Positions 27,281 to 36,222 of a DNA stretch of 37,296 bases are shown piece by piece. Positions within the stretch are counted from its first letter, which is position 1; the number at the start of each line of letters is the position of its first letter. Position numbers and translations under genes: made by a program. This stretch comes from Oligoflexia bacterium. Its GTDB lineage: Bacteria; Bdellovibrionota; Bacteriovoracia; Bacteriovoracales; Bacteriovoracaceae. A model generated the notes under the pieces. It searched no databases, had not been told where the DNA came from, and saw only the letters and a list, made by a program, of their open reading frames with translations. The DNA lies in assembly GCA_015231325.1 (NCBI GenBank), contig JADGBS010000002.1, positions 15,477 through 52,772 of the forward strand, written 5' to 3'.

Positions 27281-29365
27281 ATGAAAGATCTAACAATTGG
27301 AAAGAAAATTTTATTCGGTTTTTTAACACTATTGGGTTTACTGGTTCTTGTCTCACTGATTTCCATCGTCTACATAAACAAGGGTACCAACAATTTTATC
27401 GACTATCGTTCGGCCGCTAGGAATACCAATATCACGGGAAGAATCCAGACAAATATTTTAATGGCGAGATTGAACGTTAAGGATTTTATCATAACTGGAA
27501 GCGAAGAAGAGAGCAAACAGGTCAAAGAGTACTTGCAAAAAGTACGTACAATGGTGGACGAGGCATATAAAGAAACGACTGATCCAGCGGATGTCGCAAT
27601 ATTGAAAGATATTGATAAAGATCTTGAAACTTACAATAAAGACTTTGACAAAGTTACCAGCGTTCGAGTAAAAGCGGACGCTCTATTTAAAGATGTGCTC
27701 AATACTAAAGGGCCAGCAATGGAGAAAGAGCTACGCCTTATAATGGGCTCGGCCAGAACCGATAAAGATACTAATGCTGCGGCGGCCGCCGGAGAAACGA
27801 CTAGCGCTATCGACCAAATGAGAATTGCGGTTTTAAAATTCTATCAAGATGCTAGTGATCAACTTGCGGAAGTGGCCACTAAGGAAATGGCCGCCAGCGA
27901 AAAACAAATTGCTGAACTAGATAAGGTAATCCAAAATAAAGATCGTCGAGAGTCCTGGGGACGCCTATCTGAAAATTTTAATGTCTACAAAACAACTTAT
28001 CCAGAGTTCAAACAACTCATGTTAGAACAAACCAAGCTGATTAATGATTCATTAAATAAAGTCGGATCCCGAATTGCCGATCAGAGCGAAAAATTGAAGT
28101 TAAACAACATGGAGCAGCAAAACAAATTGGGACCACAGATTTTGTCGGATAACAAGACAGCGCAAATTATAGTAATAATTGTCTCTTTGATTTCAATCGC
28201 CATGGGAATATTCTTAGCGCTAACTATCAGCAGTGGATTAAGTAAAGTACTTAATCGTATTACCAACAGTCTTTCTGAATCATCTTCACAAGTAGCATCG
28301 GCCTCCGAACAACTATCGGGCGCTTCCCAACAACTCTCCAGCGCTTCTTCCGAACAGGCCAGCTCCATCGAAGAGACTAGCGCTTCTTTAGAGGAGATGA
28401 GCGGGATGATCGAAAATAATTTGCGTAATGCGGAGAAAGCGAAAGAATTGGCAGGAAGTGTGCGAAGTATGGCAGAGAGTGGAAATCAGTCGATGAACGA
28501 ACTGATTAATTCTATGACTGAAATACTAGAAAGTAACGGCAAAATAGAAGAGCTGGTAAAGGTTATTGGCGAAATCGGTGAGAAGACCAAAATCATAGAT
28601 GAAATTGTGTTCCAGACCAAACTTCTTTCTTTCAATGCTTCAGTGGAGGCAGAACGGGCCGGTGAACATGGACGAGGTTTTGCAGTAGTAGCACAAGAGG
28701 TTGGTAATCTCGCACAAATGAGTGGTAAGGCCGCCTTAGAAATTTCTTCAATTGTAAAAGATTCCATTAAAAACGCAGAAACCATCACCACCGAAAATAA
28801 AAAGCGGGTGGAGAAAGGTAATAATTATGTCAAAGAGACTGCAAAAATACTTAAAGAGACAGTAAGTAACTCAGAGATGGTGGCCACCAGTTCAGCACAA
28901 GTGGTTAATGCCTCCAGAGAACAAACAAGTGGAATAAAACAGATTACCCAAGCAATGGAACAACTTAATAAGGCCACACAAGAAAATGCCAGCATATCTG
29001 AGGAATCGGCCAGTTCTAGTGAAGAACTCGCTGCCCAAGCAGATAATTTACGAACATATGTTGATGAATTAAACAAGATGGTTAACGGTGATAAGGCCAG
29101 CGGTGTTAATGTGAATTCAAACGTTGTAAATCACACGAGTCACATGAGTCATGTAAATAATGTAAATCACATAAATCAAACAAATCACTCGCTTGCTCCT
29201 GCCACTAGAAATCAAGGAAATGTTATAAATTTCAAACAAAACCCAAAGAAAAAAGAAAAACAAGTGGTGCATAGTATGCCACTAAAAAAAGAAGTCGGTG
29301 GTGAGGAAAACATAATTATGAACGCGCCAAACCCATCGTCTAATGATGACTGGGAACGACTCTAG
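27281..29365 (+). CDS. Methyl-accepting chemotaxis protein
   Basis: The 694-aa receptor has a first transmembrane helix (about 10-32), a helical periplasmic sensor of the four-helix-bundle type (about 35-285) and a second helix (about 290-315). A clear HAMP is not obvious; Ser/Glu/Gln-rich adaptation helices follow at once. The signalling tip reads [34 protein letters not shown], shown here in two parts: [16 protein letters not shown] and then [18 protein letters not shown]. It departs from the enteric NLLALNAAIEAARAGE and suits deltaproteobacterial-type receptors. Beyond the coiled coil an Asn/His-rich linker (about 610-645) ends in DDWERL, similar to the W-x-x-F tether used by CheR/CheB. 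The start has GAGGGGG. The ligand is unknown. Confidence 0.94.
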   Translation: MKDLTIGKKILFGFLTLLGLLVLVSLISIVYINKGTNNFIDYRSAARNTNITGRIQTNILMARLNVKDFIITGSEEESKQVKEYLQKVRTMVDEAYKETTDPADVAILKDIDKDLETYNKDFDKVTSVRVKADALFKDVLNTKGPAMEKELRLIMGSARTDKDTNAAAAAGETTSAIDQMRIAVLKFYQDASDQLAEVATKEMAASEKQIAELDKVIQNKDRRESWGRLSENFNVYKTTYPEFKQLMLEQTKLINDSLNKVGSRIADQSEKLKLNNMEQQNKLGPQILSDNKTAQIIVIIVSLISIAMGIFLALTISSGLSKVLNRITNSLSESSSQVASASEQLSGASQQLSSASSEQASSIEETSASLEEMSGMIENNLRNAEKAKELAGSVRSMAESGNQSMNELINSMTEILESNGKIEELVKVIGEIGEKTKIIDEIVFQTKLLSFNASVEAERAGEHGRGFAVVAQEVGNLAQMSGKAALEISSIVKDSIKNAETITTENKKRVEKGNNYVKETAKILKETVSNSEMVATSSAQVVNASREQTSGIKQITQAMEQLNKATQENASISEESASSSEELAAQADNLRTYVDELNKMVNGDKASGVNVNSNVVNHTSHMSHVNNVNHINQTNHSLAPATRNQGNVINFKQNPKKKEKQVVHSMPLKKEVGGEENIIMNAPNPSSNDDWERL

Positions 29366-29404
29366 ATTCTAGACGCTAGATTTTATACACCGACCTAGAA
29401 TCTA
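29363..29404 (+). terminator. Inverted repeat between mcp and cheA
   Basis: TAGATTCTAG (29363-29372, including the mcp stop) is the exact complement of CTAGAATCTA (29395-29404), a 10-bp stem with a 22-base loop. There is no T-tract, so it may attenuate, terminate weakly or protect the upstream mRNA rather than stop transcription fully. Direct CTAGA repeats lie inside it. Confidence 0.45.
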
Positions 29405-29451
29405 ATCCCAATAACTTCAATACTGGCCCCAACATTTTCGGGTGGTAATTT

Positions 29452-31329
29452 ATGGACGACTTACACTTTATCATTGAAATTAGAAAATCTTTTCTAATTG
29501 AAACTATCGATCTACTGAATGATTCAGAACACCTTTTCTTGAAGTTAGAAAAAGATCCTAACGACAAAAATGCTTTAGAATCAATATTTCGCCTAGTACA
29601 TAATCTAAAGGGTTCTGGATATTCAGTTGGAATAAACGAATTGGCACAACTGGCACACCAACTAGAAAATTTATTATCAAAAATACGACTAGGAAAAATG
29701 GAGGCAAATTCCGAAATTGTGGATTTACTTTTAGAGTGCAACGATCGATTTAAAAAAAATGTTGAATCTCTATCATCCGATCTCAATGTTAGTATTAATA
29801 ATTGCGATCTAATTACTAAAATAAGTAAGTTCACCGAAAATAACCACACTACAATAGCACCTCAATCACCTATTTGGGAAAACGAAGATAACCATGGTAA
29901 TCATAATAACAATGACAATCAAAATAATAACAGCAATGCCTACGATGATTTGGGTACCATATTAATAAAACAGAATGTCGTTACTCCTGAACAGGTTGAA
30001 AAGGCCGCATCTTTGCAACACAAAAAAATTGGTGAAATTCTAATCGAACAGGGAAGCATTAAGCATGATGATCTAAAGAAAGCGTTGGATCTGCAGCAAA
30101 CACAACGAGGGGAGACAAATTCGAAAGAGATGGAGTTTATGCGCATCCCTTTGTCCAAAATAGATTCTCTGCTTAATTGTTTTGGCGAACAGGTTATTTT
30201 GCAATCGGCCTTGGAAAGTTGTAAGTATAACCTAGAAAGTAAAGAGTATTTAAATAAGATCATTACTCAGTTAAGCAAAATCACCTACGATTTGCAACAG
30301 ACTGCAATTTCATTGAGAATGGTTCCTATCAAAATTCTATTCTCAAAAATGGAAAGGATAGTTCGTGATACTTCTAGGACGTTAGGGAAGACAATTCAAT
30401 TTGTTTCCAAAGGTGATGATAATGAAATAGATAAAAATATCATCGACGAATTAAGTGCCCCACTGATGCACATGGTGAGAAACGCTGTCGATCATGGAAT
30501 CGAATCGGCAACAGAACGCATCAACGTCGGAAAAAAAGAGATAGGAACGATTATTTTGAGCGCTTCGAACAAGGGCGGGTCATTACATATTAAGATCGAG
30601 GATGATGGGCAGGGTTTAAACAAAGATAAAATTCAGGCCAAAGCGATATCCCAAGGACTCATTGGTAAAGAGCAAGTTCTAACTGAAAAACAGATATTTG
30701 ATTTAATATTTATCAACGGGTTTTCTACTCGTGAACAGGTCTCCGACGTTTCTGGGAGAGGAGTAGGAATGGATGTGGTAAAACAGGCAATAATTAAACT
30801 AAAGGGCGGATGTGAAATTTCCTCCCGACAAGGCAAGGGAACCTGTTTCTCGATCAGATTACCGCTGACCTTGGCCGTTTTTAATGGGATGATTGTACAA
30901 ATACAACAAAGTCGCTACATAGTCCCCAACTCCGACATCGAAGAAATTGTATCTTTTGATCTAAAGAATGTTCGAGCGATAAATAAGCAAGAACGAGTAG
31001 TGAACGTTGCAGGTAATGTCATTCCATTAATCGATCTGCGAGAATTTTTTTCCAAAAACAAGTCCTCCCCGGATAAGGGAGGATCGTTGGTTCTAATAGT
31101 GAGAGTAGAGAATATGCTCTATGCCTTGATTGTCGATAAAATAATCTCTCAGCAAAGAATTGTTCATAAGAACTTAGGATTGGAGTTGGAAGGCCTTGTG
31201 GGGGTCGTTGGTGGAACCATCTTATCTGATGGTAATGTCGCCTTAATATTAGAATTAACCTCAATAATTAATAGTGTATCCAATAAAACAGCAGCGTTGG
31301 TAGCATCAAAAGATCAGATACAAAATTGA
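29452..31329 (+). CDS. cheA: Chemotaxis histidine kinase CheA with MshEN-like insert
   Basis: CheA autophosphorylates on a histidine and passes phosphate to response regulators. The 625-aa protein has an Hpt domain (H50 in FRLVHNLKGSG, where HxxKG is usual) and an Asn-rich linker. Residues ~166-217 hold two repeats of the type LGTILIKQNVVTPEQVEKA and IGEILIEQGSIKHDDLKKAL, as in MshEN/GspE N-terminal modules; this replaces the usual P2 region. A dimerisation helix pair follows. The HATPase domain has MVRNAVDHGIE, IEDDGQGLN and SGRGVGMDVVK. The C-terminal CheW-like domain reads PNSDIEEIVSF...VIPLIDLREFF. No receiver domain is attached. The ATG follows GGGTGG; cheR comes 77 bases later. Confidence 0.95.
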   Translation: MDDLHFIIEIRKSFLIETIDLLNDSEHLFLKLEKDPNDKNALESIFRLVHNLKGSGYSVGINELAQLAHQLENLLSKIRLGKMEANSEIVDLLLECNDRFKKNVESLSSDLNVSINNCDLITKISKFTENNHTTIAPQSPIWENEDNHGNHNNNDNQNNNSNAYDDLGTILIKQNVVTPEQVEKAASLQHKKIGEILIEQGSIKHDDLKKALDLQQTQRGETNSKEMEFMRIPLSKIDSLLNCFGEQVILQSALESCKYNLESKEYLNKIITQLSKITYDLQQTAISLRMVPIKILFSKMERIVRDTSRTLGKTIQFVSKGDDNEIDKNIIDELSAPLMHMVRNAVDHGIESATERINVGKKEIGTIILSASNKGGSLHIKIEDDGQGLNKDKIQAKAISQGLIGKEQVLTEKQIFDLIFINGFSTREQVSDVSGRGVGMDVVKQAIIKLKGGCEISSRQGKGTCFSIRLPLTLAVFNGMIVQIQQSRYIVPNSDIEEIVSFDLKNVRAINKQERVVNVAGNVIPLIDLREFFSKNKSSPDKGGSLVLIVRVENMLYALIVDKIISQQRIVHKNLGLELEGLVGVVGGTILSDGNVALILELTSIINSVSNKTAALVASKDQIQN

Positions 31330-31377
31330 GGACGATAATTGATGACGATAACTAAGGACGGTAATTGAAAACAGGAT

Positions 31378-31404
31378 AAGGATTATAAGGATTATAAGGA
31401 TTAT
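31378..31404 (+). repeat. cheR: Triple AAGGATTAT repeat forming the cheR ribosome-binding region
   Basis: AAGGATTAT occurs three times without interruption (31378-31386, 31387-31395, 31396-31404), one base before the cheR ATG. Each copy has an AAGGA core, so the ribosome has two or three stacked sites; the last lies about 6 bases from the ATG. Confidence 0.9.
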
Positions 31405-31405
31405 T

Positions 31406-32284
31406 ATGGTAGATCAATCAATAAATTTTATTCCTCCAGAGATCCATATTAATGACATCAACGGCATAAGCGAAAAAGAATTTTCTATCCTGTCTAGAAA
31501 GTTATTCAACGAAACCGGAATCACTCTAAATGAAAGCAAAAAGCAGATGATCGAAGGGCGATTATCACGTCGCCTAAGAGAATTAGGGCTGGCCACTTTC
31601 AAACAATATATAGAATTTCTAAAAAAAAATCCTAGCGAGAACGAATTATTTATCAATTCGCTAACCACCAATAAAACCGATTTTTTTCGAGAAGCAGAAC
31701 ACTTCCATTATCTTGCAAAGGTGGTTTTACCTCAATTTATAGATTCAGGTGAAAATAAATTCCGATTATGGTCAGCTGCCTCCTCCAGCGGTGAGGAGGT
31801 TTATTCTTTGTCTATTATTTTACATGAATTTTTTTCTGTTCGAGAATATGGTCAGTATGATTTTAAAATTGTAGGTACCGATATTGATACCGAAGTTTTG
31901 CAGAAAGCACAGCAAGGGATTTATGGCCGTAATCTTCTTGCCCCCGTACGTCCAGAATTTATTATTAAATATTTCAAAAAAATTCCCAACCCTGGTAATG
32001 ATGGTGTGAATGATAGGTATATGGTCAAAAATGAACTGAAAAGAATTATAAAATTTCGTACATTTAATCTTTTAAAATCTGAATTTTCTACTCCCATAAA
32101 ATTCAACGTTATCTTTCTTCGTAATGTCTTGATTTATTTTCTACCGGAAACTATCGAAATGGTAATAAATAAGATGTACGAACATTTGCTACCCGGTGGA
32201 TATTTATTTCTGGGGCACTCTGAGGCCCTAATCAATATTAACCATCGTTTTAAATATATAAAGAACTCAATATATGTCAAATAA
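31406..32284 (+). CDS. cheR: Chemoreceptor glutamate methyltransferase CheR
   Basis: CheR methylates glutamates on chemoreceptors using S-adenosylmethionine, setting adaptation. The 292-aa protein has the N-terminal helical domain (GRLSRRLRELG) and the conserved LTTNKTDFFREAEHFHYL. The SAM loop LWSAASSSGEEVYSL, VGTDIDTEVLQKAQQGIYG and FNVIFLRNVLIYF follow. It ends with LFLGHSEAL, as expected. The usual length is about 275-290. It overlaps the cheD-cheB gene by 11 bases, so the two enzymes that add and remove methyl groups are translationally coupled. Confidence 0.96.
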   Translation: MVDQSINFIPPEIHINDINGISEKEFSILSRKLFNETGITLNESKKQMIEGRLSRRLRELGLATFKQYIEFLKKNPSENELFINSLTTNKTDFFREAEHFHYLAKVVLPQFIDSGENKFRLWSAASSSGEEVYSLSIILHEFFSVREYGQYDFKIVGTDIDTEVLQKAQQGIYGRNLLAPVRPEFIIKYFKKIPNPGNDGVNDRYMVKNELKRIIKFRTFNLLKSEFSTPIKFNVIFLRNVLIYFLPETIEMVINKMYEHLLPGGYLFLGHSEALININHRFKYIKNSIYVK

Positions 32285-33872
32285 CAATTTAAATCCATCA
32301 CAACTACCCATCTTATTCTTGCGTCCAGGAGAAATTCACGTAGCGACTACTCCCACAGAGATAAGAACAATATTGGGAAGTTGCATCTCTATCTGCGCTT
32401 ATGATTTTCGCATGAAAATCGCAGGCATGAACCATTACTTACTTCCGGTGCCTGAACACCTAGATAAAATTAATCAGCACAATCACAATAAAAACGATTA
32501 TGGAATTTTTGCCATCCCAGAACTTTTTCGTGCTATGAAGGAAAAGGGATGTCAAAAAAAAGATTTGCTGCTAAAAGTATTGGGCGGATCCAAAGCAGAT
32601 ACATCAGAGAATAGTCAGACCTATCAGGTAGGTAAAGAGAATGTAGAAATTGCTAAAAGTATACTTAAAAAATTTGGATTCTCCGCCGACCAATGGGAGA
32701 TCGGTGGGAACAACGGACGCCTGGTACGTTTTTTATCGAACAGCGGGGAATTGTTTTTCAGGTATATAAAAAAACAGCACTCAACTTTATCCACTCAGAC
32801 CATTTCCACTCAAAACCCATTGGAAAGAAAAAAAATCAAGGTGATGATCATAGATGATTCCAAACCGGTGTTAATGATTTTACGTAAGATGATTGACAAC
32901 AGCCCCCTAATGCAAGTAGTTGCCATGGCACAAGATCCTATAGAAGCGATGAAAATACAAAAAAAAATTAGGCCCGACGTGATTACCCTGGATCTAAATA
33001 TGCCTCGCATGGATGGACTAACCTATTTAAAACAATATATGATCAGTGACCCCATCCCCACTGTTATCGTTACTGATTACAATTTAAACGACTCTCGTCC
33101 CATGTTCACGGCGTTAGAATATGGTGCCTTTGATTATATAAAAAAACCTTCGTTTACCGATGTGCAAACGTCTAATAGTGATTTCCATGAAAAAATCATC
33201 AGTGCTTTTCAAAATGGTAAAAACATTAAAAATAGCAAAAATAGATTCCATAACAATAGCACCGTCAGTCCCATCGATCTTTCAGATCAACAGGTAAATG
33301 CTCATATTTGGTCTATTGGCGCGTCGACTGGAGGAACTGAGGCCATAAAAAGTGTTCTATTAGGATTTCCCTCAAAAATACCACCAACCCTTATAGTACA
33401 ACATATGCCGCCTGTATTCACGACTGCCTTTGCAGAAAGATTAAACGAAATTTGTCCATTCGAAGTGAAGGAGGCAAACGACGACGAATTATTGAAAGAG
33501 AACACTGTTTATGTTGCTCCTGGTGGTCACCACATGAAAGTGGTAGAAGACGGTAATAAAATAAAGATTAAAATTACCGAAGATCCGTTGGTTAATCGCT
33601 TCAGACCTTCGGTAGATTATCTCTTTAATTCCTTACAATATATTAAAAATAGAAAAATTGTCGCCGCTCTGCTAACGGGTATGGGGGATGATGGCGCTCG
33701 AGGTCTGCTGAATCTTCGACAACTAGGTGCTTCCACAATCGCACAAGATGAAACCACATGTACGGTTTTTGGTATGCCAAAAGTGGCAATTGAACTGGGA
33801 GGTGCCCTTTATGTGGAAAGGCTTAACGAGATCGCTAATCGAATGATTCTCCTTGTGAAAAGGTCAGGATGA
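32274..33872 (+). CDS. cheB: CheD-CheB fusion: receptor deamidase plus methylesterase
   Basis: Three functional parts sit in one 532-aa chain. Residues 1-165 are CheD, a glutamine deamidase: LGSCISICAYD with the nucleophile C37 and GMNHYLLP with the catalytic histidine. Residues ~184-300 are the CheB receiver (IIDDSKPV, phosphoacceptor D240 in LDLNMPRMDG, KKP). Residues ~330-532 are the methylesterase, with S351 (GASTGGT), H377 (QHMPP) and D472 (GMGDDGA) as the triad. The receiver has TVIVTDYN where CheB usually has a VSSLT-like stretch. It starts within cheR; the stop is 38 bases from the convergent methyltransferase gene. Confidence 0.95.
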   Translation: MSNNNLNPSQLPILFLRPGEIHVATTPTEIRTILGSCISICAYDFRMKIAGMNHYLLPVPEHLDKINQHNHNKNDYGIFAIPELFRAMKEKGCQKKDLLLKVLGGSKADTSENSQTYQVGKENVEIAKSILKKFGFSADQWEIGGNNGRLVRFLSNSGELFFRYIKKQHSTLSTQTISTQNPLERKKIKVMIIDDSKPVLMILRKMIDNSPLMQVVAMAQDPIEAMKIQKKIRPDVITLDLNMPRMDGLTYLKQYMISDPIPTVIVTDYNLNDSRPMFTALEYGAFDYIKKPSFTDVQTSNSDFHEKIISAFQNGKNIKNSKNRFHNNSTVSPIDLSDQQVNAHIWSIGASTGGTEAIKSVLLGFPSKIPPTLIVQHMPPVFTTAFAERLNEICPFEVKEANDDELLKENTVYVAPGGHHMKVVEDGNKIKIKITEDPLVNRFRPSVDYLFNSLQYIKNRKIVAALLTGMGDDGARGLLNLRQLGASTIAQDETTCTVFGMPKVAIELGGALYVERLNEIANRMILLVKRSG

Positions 33873-33888
33873 CGAAAGTGACAAATTC

Positions 33889-33903
33889 ATTGACCAGGTC
33901 AAT
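33889..33903. other. Palindrome between convergent genes
   Basis: ATTGACC-A-GGTCAAT has two 7-base arms around a single central base and lies in the 37-base gap between cheD-cheB and the methyltransferase gene. With no loop and no T-tract it is a poor intrinsic terminator. A protein-binding or transcription-pausing role is possible. Confidence 0.35.
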
Positions 33904-33909
33904 CAATGC

Positions 33910-34806
33910 TCATCTGTCGCCAGAAGGCCTAGTTAGGACAAAAACCATATATTGAACCATCTTATTTTTAAAACCTTTCTGCATGTACTTCAATTGTTTG
34001 GTGAATATCAGTCCCCTTAATCCAGATTTTCTAAGTATTTTAAAAAGTGAATAGGCATTTACTAAGGAGATCCCAATATCCCAGCTTTTTTCTACCTGTT
34101 GAGTCCAGTCTAACATTACATCCAGCTGTAATCCTTGGGTCTCAAAAATTTTTCGGTAATATTCCGCAGATGGCATATATGGCAAATCAAACGCAAGACA
34201 TAACTGTTTATAGGCACTAGCTTCATCTCCAATATATTCATCTTTACTCGAACACCATGTTGCAAGCAAAAATTTTCCATCTTTTTTCATGACACGTTTT
34301 GCTTCTTTAATGAACAACGATTTATCAGCAAATTGCTCACAACTTTCAAGCGACCAAACTAGGTCGAATGAATTATCTCTGAAAGATTTAAGCGATAACG
34401 CATCCTCAACCTTGAAGGACACATTTTTTATTCCCTTGGCAATCGCTTTTTTTTCGGCCATATCAACCTGGACTTTACTTAGTGTAATTCCAGAAACATG
34501 TGCACCAAATTTTTCCGCCAAATACATACTACTTCCACCAAGACCGCACCCAGCATCCAAAACTTTATCTCCCTTCCTGATTTTTAGTAGCGAAGTCAGT
34601 TTTTCGATTAGTCGTATCTGTGCTGAGATGGGCGAGATTAATTCGTCATTTTCATAGTACCCATGATGGATATGTGGACCCCATACATCCTGCCAACTTC
34701 CTGAAATTTTATCCCAAAATCTGCCGATTTTATCGGTAATATTTTGTTCGCTGTCGGTGAATGGGGTCAGTAGAGTATCAGTTTTAATACTTAAATTATT
34801 TTTCAT
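33910..34806 (-). CDS. SAM-dependent methyltransferase, tocopherol/sterol C-methyltransferase-like, coupled to the PKS
   Basis: The 298-aa protein has SAM motif I VLDAGCGLGGSSMYLAEKFG, then VSGITLSKVQVDMAEKKA. The motif WSLESCEQFADKSLFIKEAKRV is close to the WSMES-x-x-MPDK block of gamma-tocopherol and related aromatic or polyprenyl methyltransferases, and LLATW follows. It therefore probably methylates a phenolic or prenylated product. The start overlaps the PKS stop as ATGA (34803-34806), so translation is coupled. The C-terminal ~70 residues, basic and hydrophobic, may associate with a membrane. No signal peptide is present. Confidence 0.85.
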   Translation of the reverse strand: MKNNLSIKTDTLLTPFTDSEQNITDKIGRFWDKISGSWQDVWGPHIHHGYYENDELISPISAQIRLIEKLTSLLKIRKGDKVLDAGCGLGGSSMYLAEKFGAHVSGITLSKVQVDMAEKKAIAKGIKNVSFKVEDALSLKSFRDNSFDLVWSLESCEQFADKSLFIKEAKRVMKKDGKFLLATWCSSKDEYIGDEASAYKQLCLAFDLPYMPSAEYYRKIFETQGLQLDVMLDWTQQVEKSWDIGISLVNAYSLFKILRKSGLRGLIFTKQLKYMQKGFKNKMVQYMVFVLTRPSGDR

Positions 34807-35915
34807 ATTTTTTCCAAATATCCTGTTTCAACTGTTAGTCCAGGACCAAAAGCTGCAGTAAATATTCTCCCTTTTTTATTATTTTCAAGAATTCGTGCCA
34901 ATACAAACATTATAGTTGCTGAACTCATATTTCCATACTCATTCAAAACATCATATGATGGCGAAAAATCCTCCTTTACGGACCCTAATGTTTTATACAG
35001 CCTATCCAAAATTGCCCGTCCCCCTGGATGAATTGCCCAAAGTTCAACATCATTTATTGGAATCGATGTCTTTTTTTTAAATTCTGCCATTACTAAATTC
35101 ATATTCTGATCAAGAATTTGTGGAACATACGATGAAAGTCTCATTTTAAAACCTGTCTCACCAATCTTCCAAGTCATATTCTCATCACTTCCAGGGATCA
35201 AGAGTGAAAGAAAATCATGCATAACTATTTTTGGAGCACTAGCAATAGTGTCATTTACTTCTGAAGAAATCAGTGCCGCAGTTATCCCATCTGCAAAGAG
35301 AGAATTTGCAATAAGAATATCAGGATCAGAGCTCAACTGAAAATGTAATGAACACAATTCAACATTAACTACAAGCACTTTGGCATCTGGTTCAGATAAG
35401 CAAATATTCCTTGCAAGTTTCAGCGCTGGAAATGCAGCAAAACATCCCATAAATCCAAGATGGAATCGATTGATAGTAAGATTTAATCCTAATTCCTTGA
35501 TTATGTCGAAATCAAAACCTGGTGCTGAAAAACCTGTGCAACTCACGGTAATAATGTGTGTGATTTTATTTTTATCTAACCTCGGCAATTCATTAAGTAG
35601 TTTTTTTACCGCTTCAATAGAGAGTCTACTTGCCTCAAGTATATAAAGCTCATTTCTTTGGAATGTCGAAGGTTCAGGTTTTAGCGTTGCATTTTTGGGA
35701 AAAAATTTATATTCTTCAGGACTTTTATCATAATCTTCAATTACAGAGTAGCGTTTACTGACCGCAGAATTATTATAAATCTTCTTTAAAAATGAATGTT
35801 TACCATCTGTATCGTCGAAATGATCCAACATGAATTTCAAAACTGTTTCCTGAGAGAAGCTCGCCTTAGGCAAGTGTGTCGCAATCTGATGAAGATATAC
35901 TTTTTTATTATTCAT
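34803..35915 (-). CDS. Type III polyketide synthase (chalcone-synthase-like)
   Basis: Type III PKSs condense malonyl-CoA units onto an acyl starter to give alkylresorcinols, pyrones or phloroglucinols. The catalytic triad is complete in 370 aa: C158 (FHLGFMGCFAAFPALKLA), H296 (WAIHPGGRAI) and N329 (EYGNMSSATI). The C-terminal FGPGLTVE is also present. The VSCTGFSAPGFD motif near 125 lies in the region that shapes the pocket. I choose the ATG at 35915 because a leader ORF with a good Shine-Dalgarno ends on it (ATGA overlap). An ATG at 35936 in frame would add 7 residues but has no ribosome site. The downstream methyltransferase is coupled. The starter cannot be inferred. Confidence 0.92.
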   Translation of the reverse strand: MNNKKVYLHQIATHLPKASFSQETVLKFMLDHFDDTDGKHSFLKKIYNNSAVSKRYSVIEDYDKSPEEYKFFPKNATLKPEPSTFQRNELYILEASRLSIEAVKKLLNELPRLDKNKITHIITVSCTGFSAPGFDFDIIKELGLNLTINRFHLGFMGCFAAFPALKLARNICLSEPDAKVLVVNVELCSLHFQLSSDPDILIANSLFADGITAALISSEVNDTIASAPKIVMHDFLSLLIPGSDENMTWKIGETGFKMRLSSYVPQILDQNMNLVMAEFKKKTSIPINDVELWAIHPGGRAILDRLYKTLGSVKEDFSPSYDVLNEYGNMSSATIMFVLARILENNKKGRIFTAAFGPGLTVETGYLEKI

Positions 35916-35977
35916 AAAAGGGTATTTAACATACATTTGATGAACAAATATCGCCCATTAAATGAAATAACTTTCAT
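35912..35977 (-). CDS. Putative 21-aa leader peptide for the PKS
   Basis: AAGGATATTTTT precedes an ATG at 35977. The frame encodes a 21-residue basic-hydrophobic peptide (MKVISFNGRYLFIKCMLNTL plus L). Its TGA stop at 35914-35912 overlaps the preferred PKS start ATG as ATGA. This is the only good ribosome site in front of the PKS, so translation of the PKS likely depends on termination-reinitiation from this frame. Whether the peptide has a role itself is unknown. It could also be a remnant of an older N-terminus. Confidence 0.45.
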   Translation of the reverse strand: MKVISFNGRYLFIKCMLNTLL

Positions 35978-36122
35978 AAAAATATCCTTAAAGTGGCCCT
36001 ACTCGTCTGAAAGCATCACATTCGCTCATGGACTGAGAAATCCTTGCTGAACATAAATTCATTTGATATTTGATATTTATTCATTAACTGCATGTAATCA
36101 TTAAAAACCAGGAAAAAAACCA

Positions 36123-36158
36123 GAAGCAGATTTTTGAAGCAGATTGAAGCAGATTTTT
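36123..36158. repeat. GAAGCAGATT direct repeats in the divergent intergenic region
   Basis: Three head-to-tail copies: GAAGCAGATTTTT (36123-36135), GAAGCAGATT (36136-36145), GAAGCAGATTTTT (36146-36158). They lie in the 245-base gap between the divergent PKS leader and the second methyltransferase gene, so they could be binding sites for a shared regulator. No clear promoter hexamers are seen beside them. Confidence 0.7.
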
Positions 36159-36222
36159 GCGTTATGGTTTATGGAACAGTAGCTTGTAAAAATAAAGACA
36201 TAAAAACATAAAGACTATTTTA

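Noticed and set aside
33889..33903. Intrinsic terminator shared by the convergent genes
   Set aside because: The palindrome has a one-base centre and no T-tract, so it cannot fold as a normal terminator hairpin; listed only as a palindrome.
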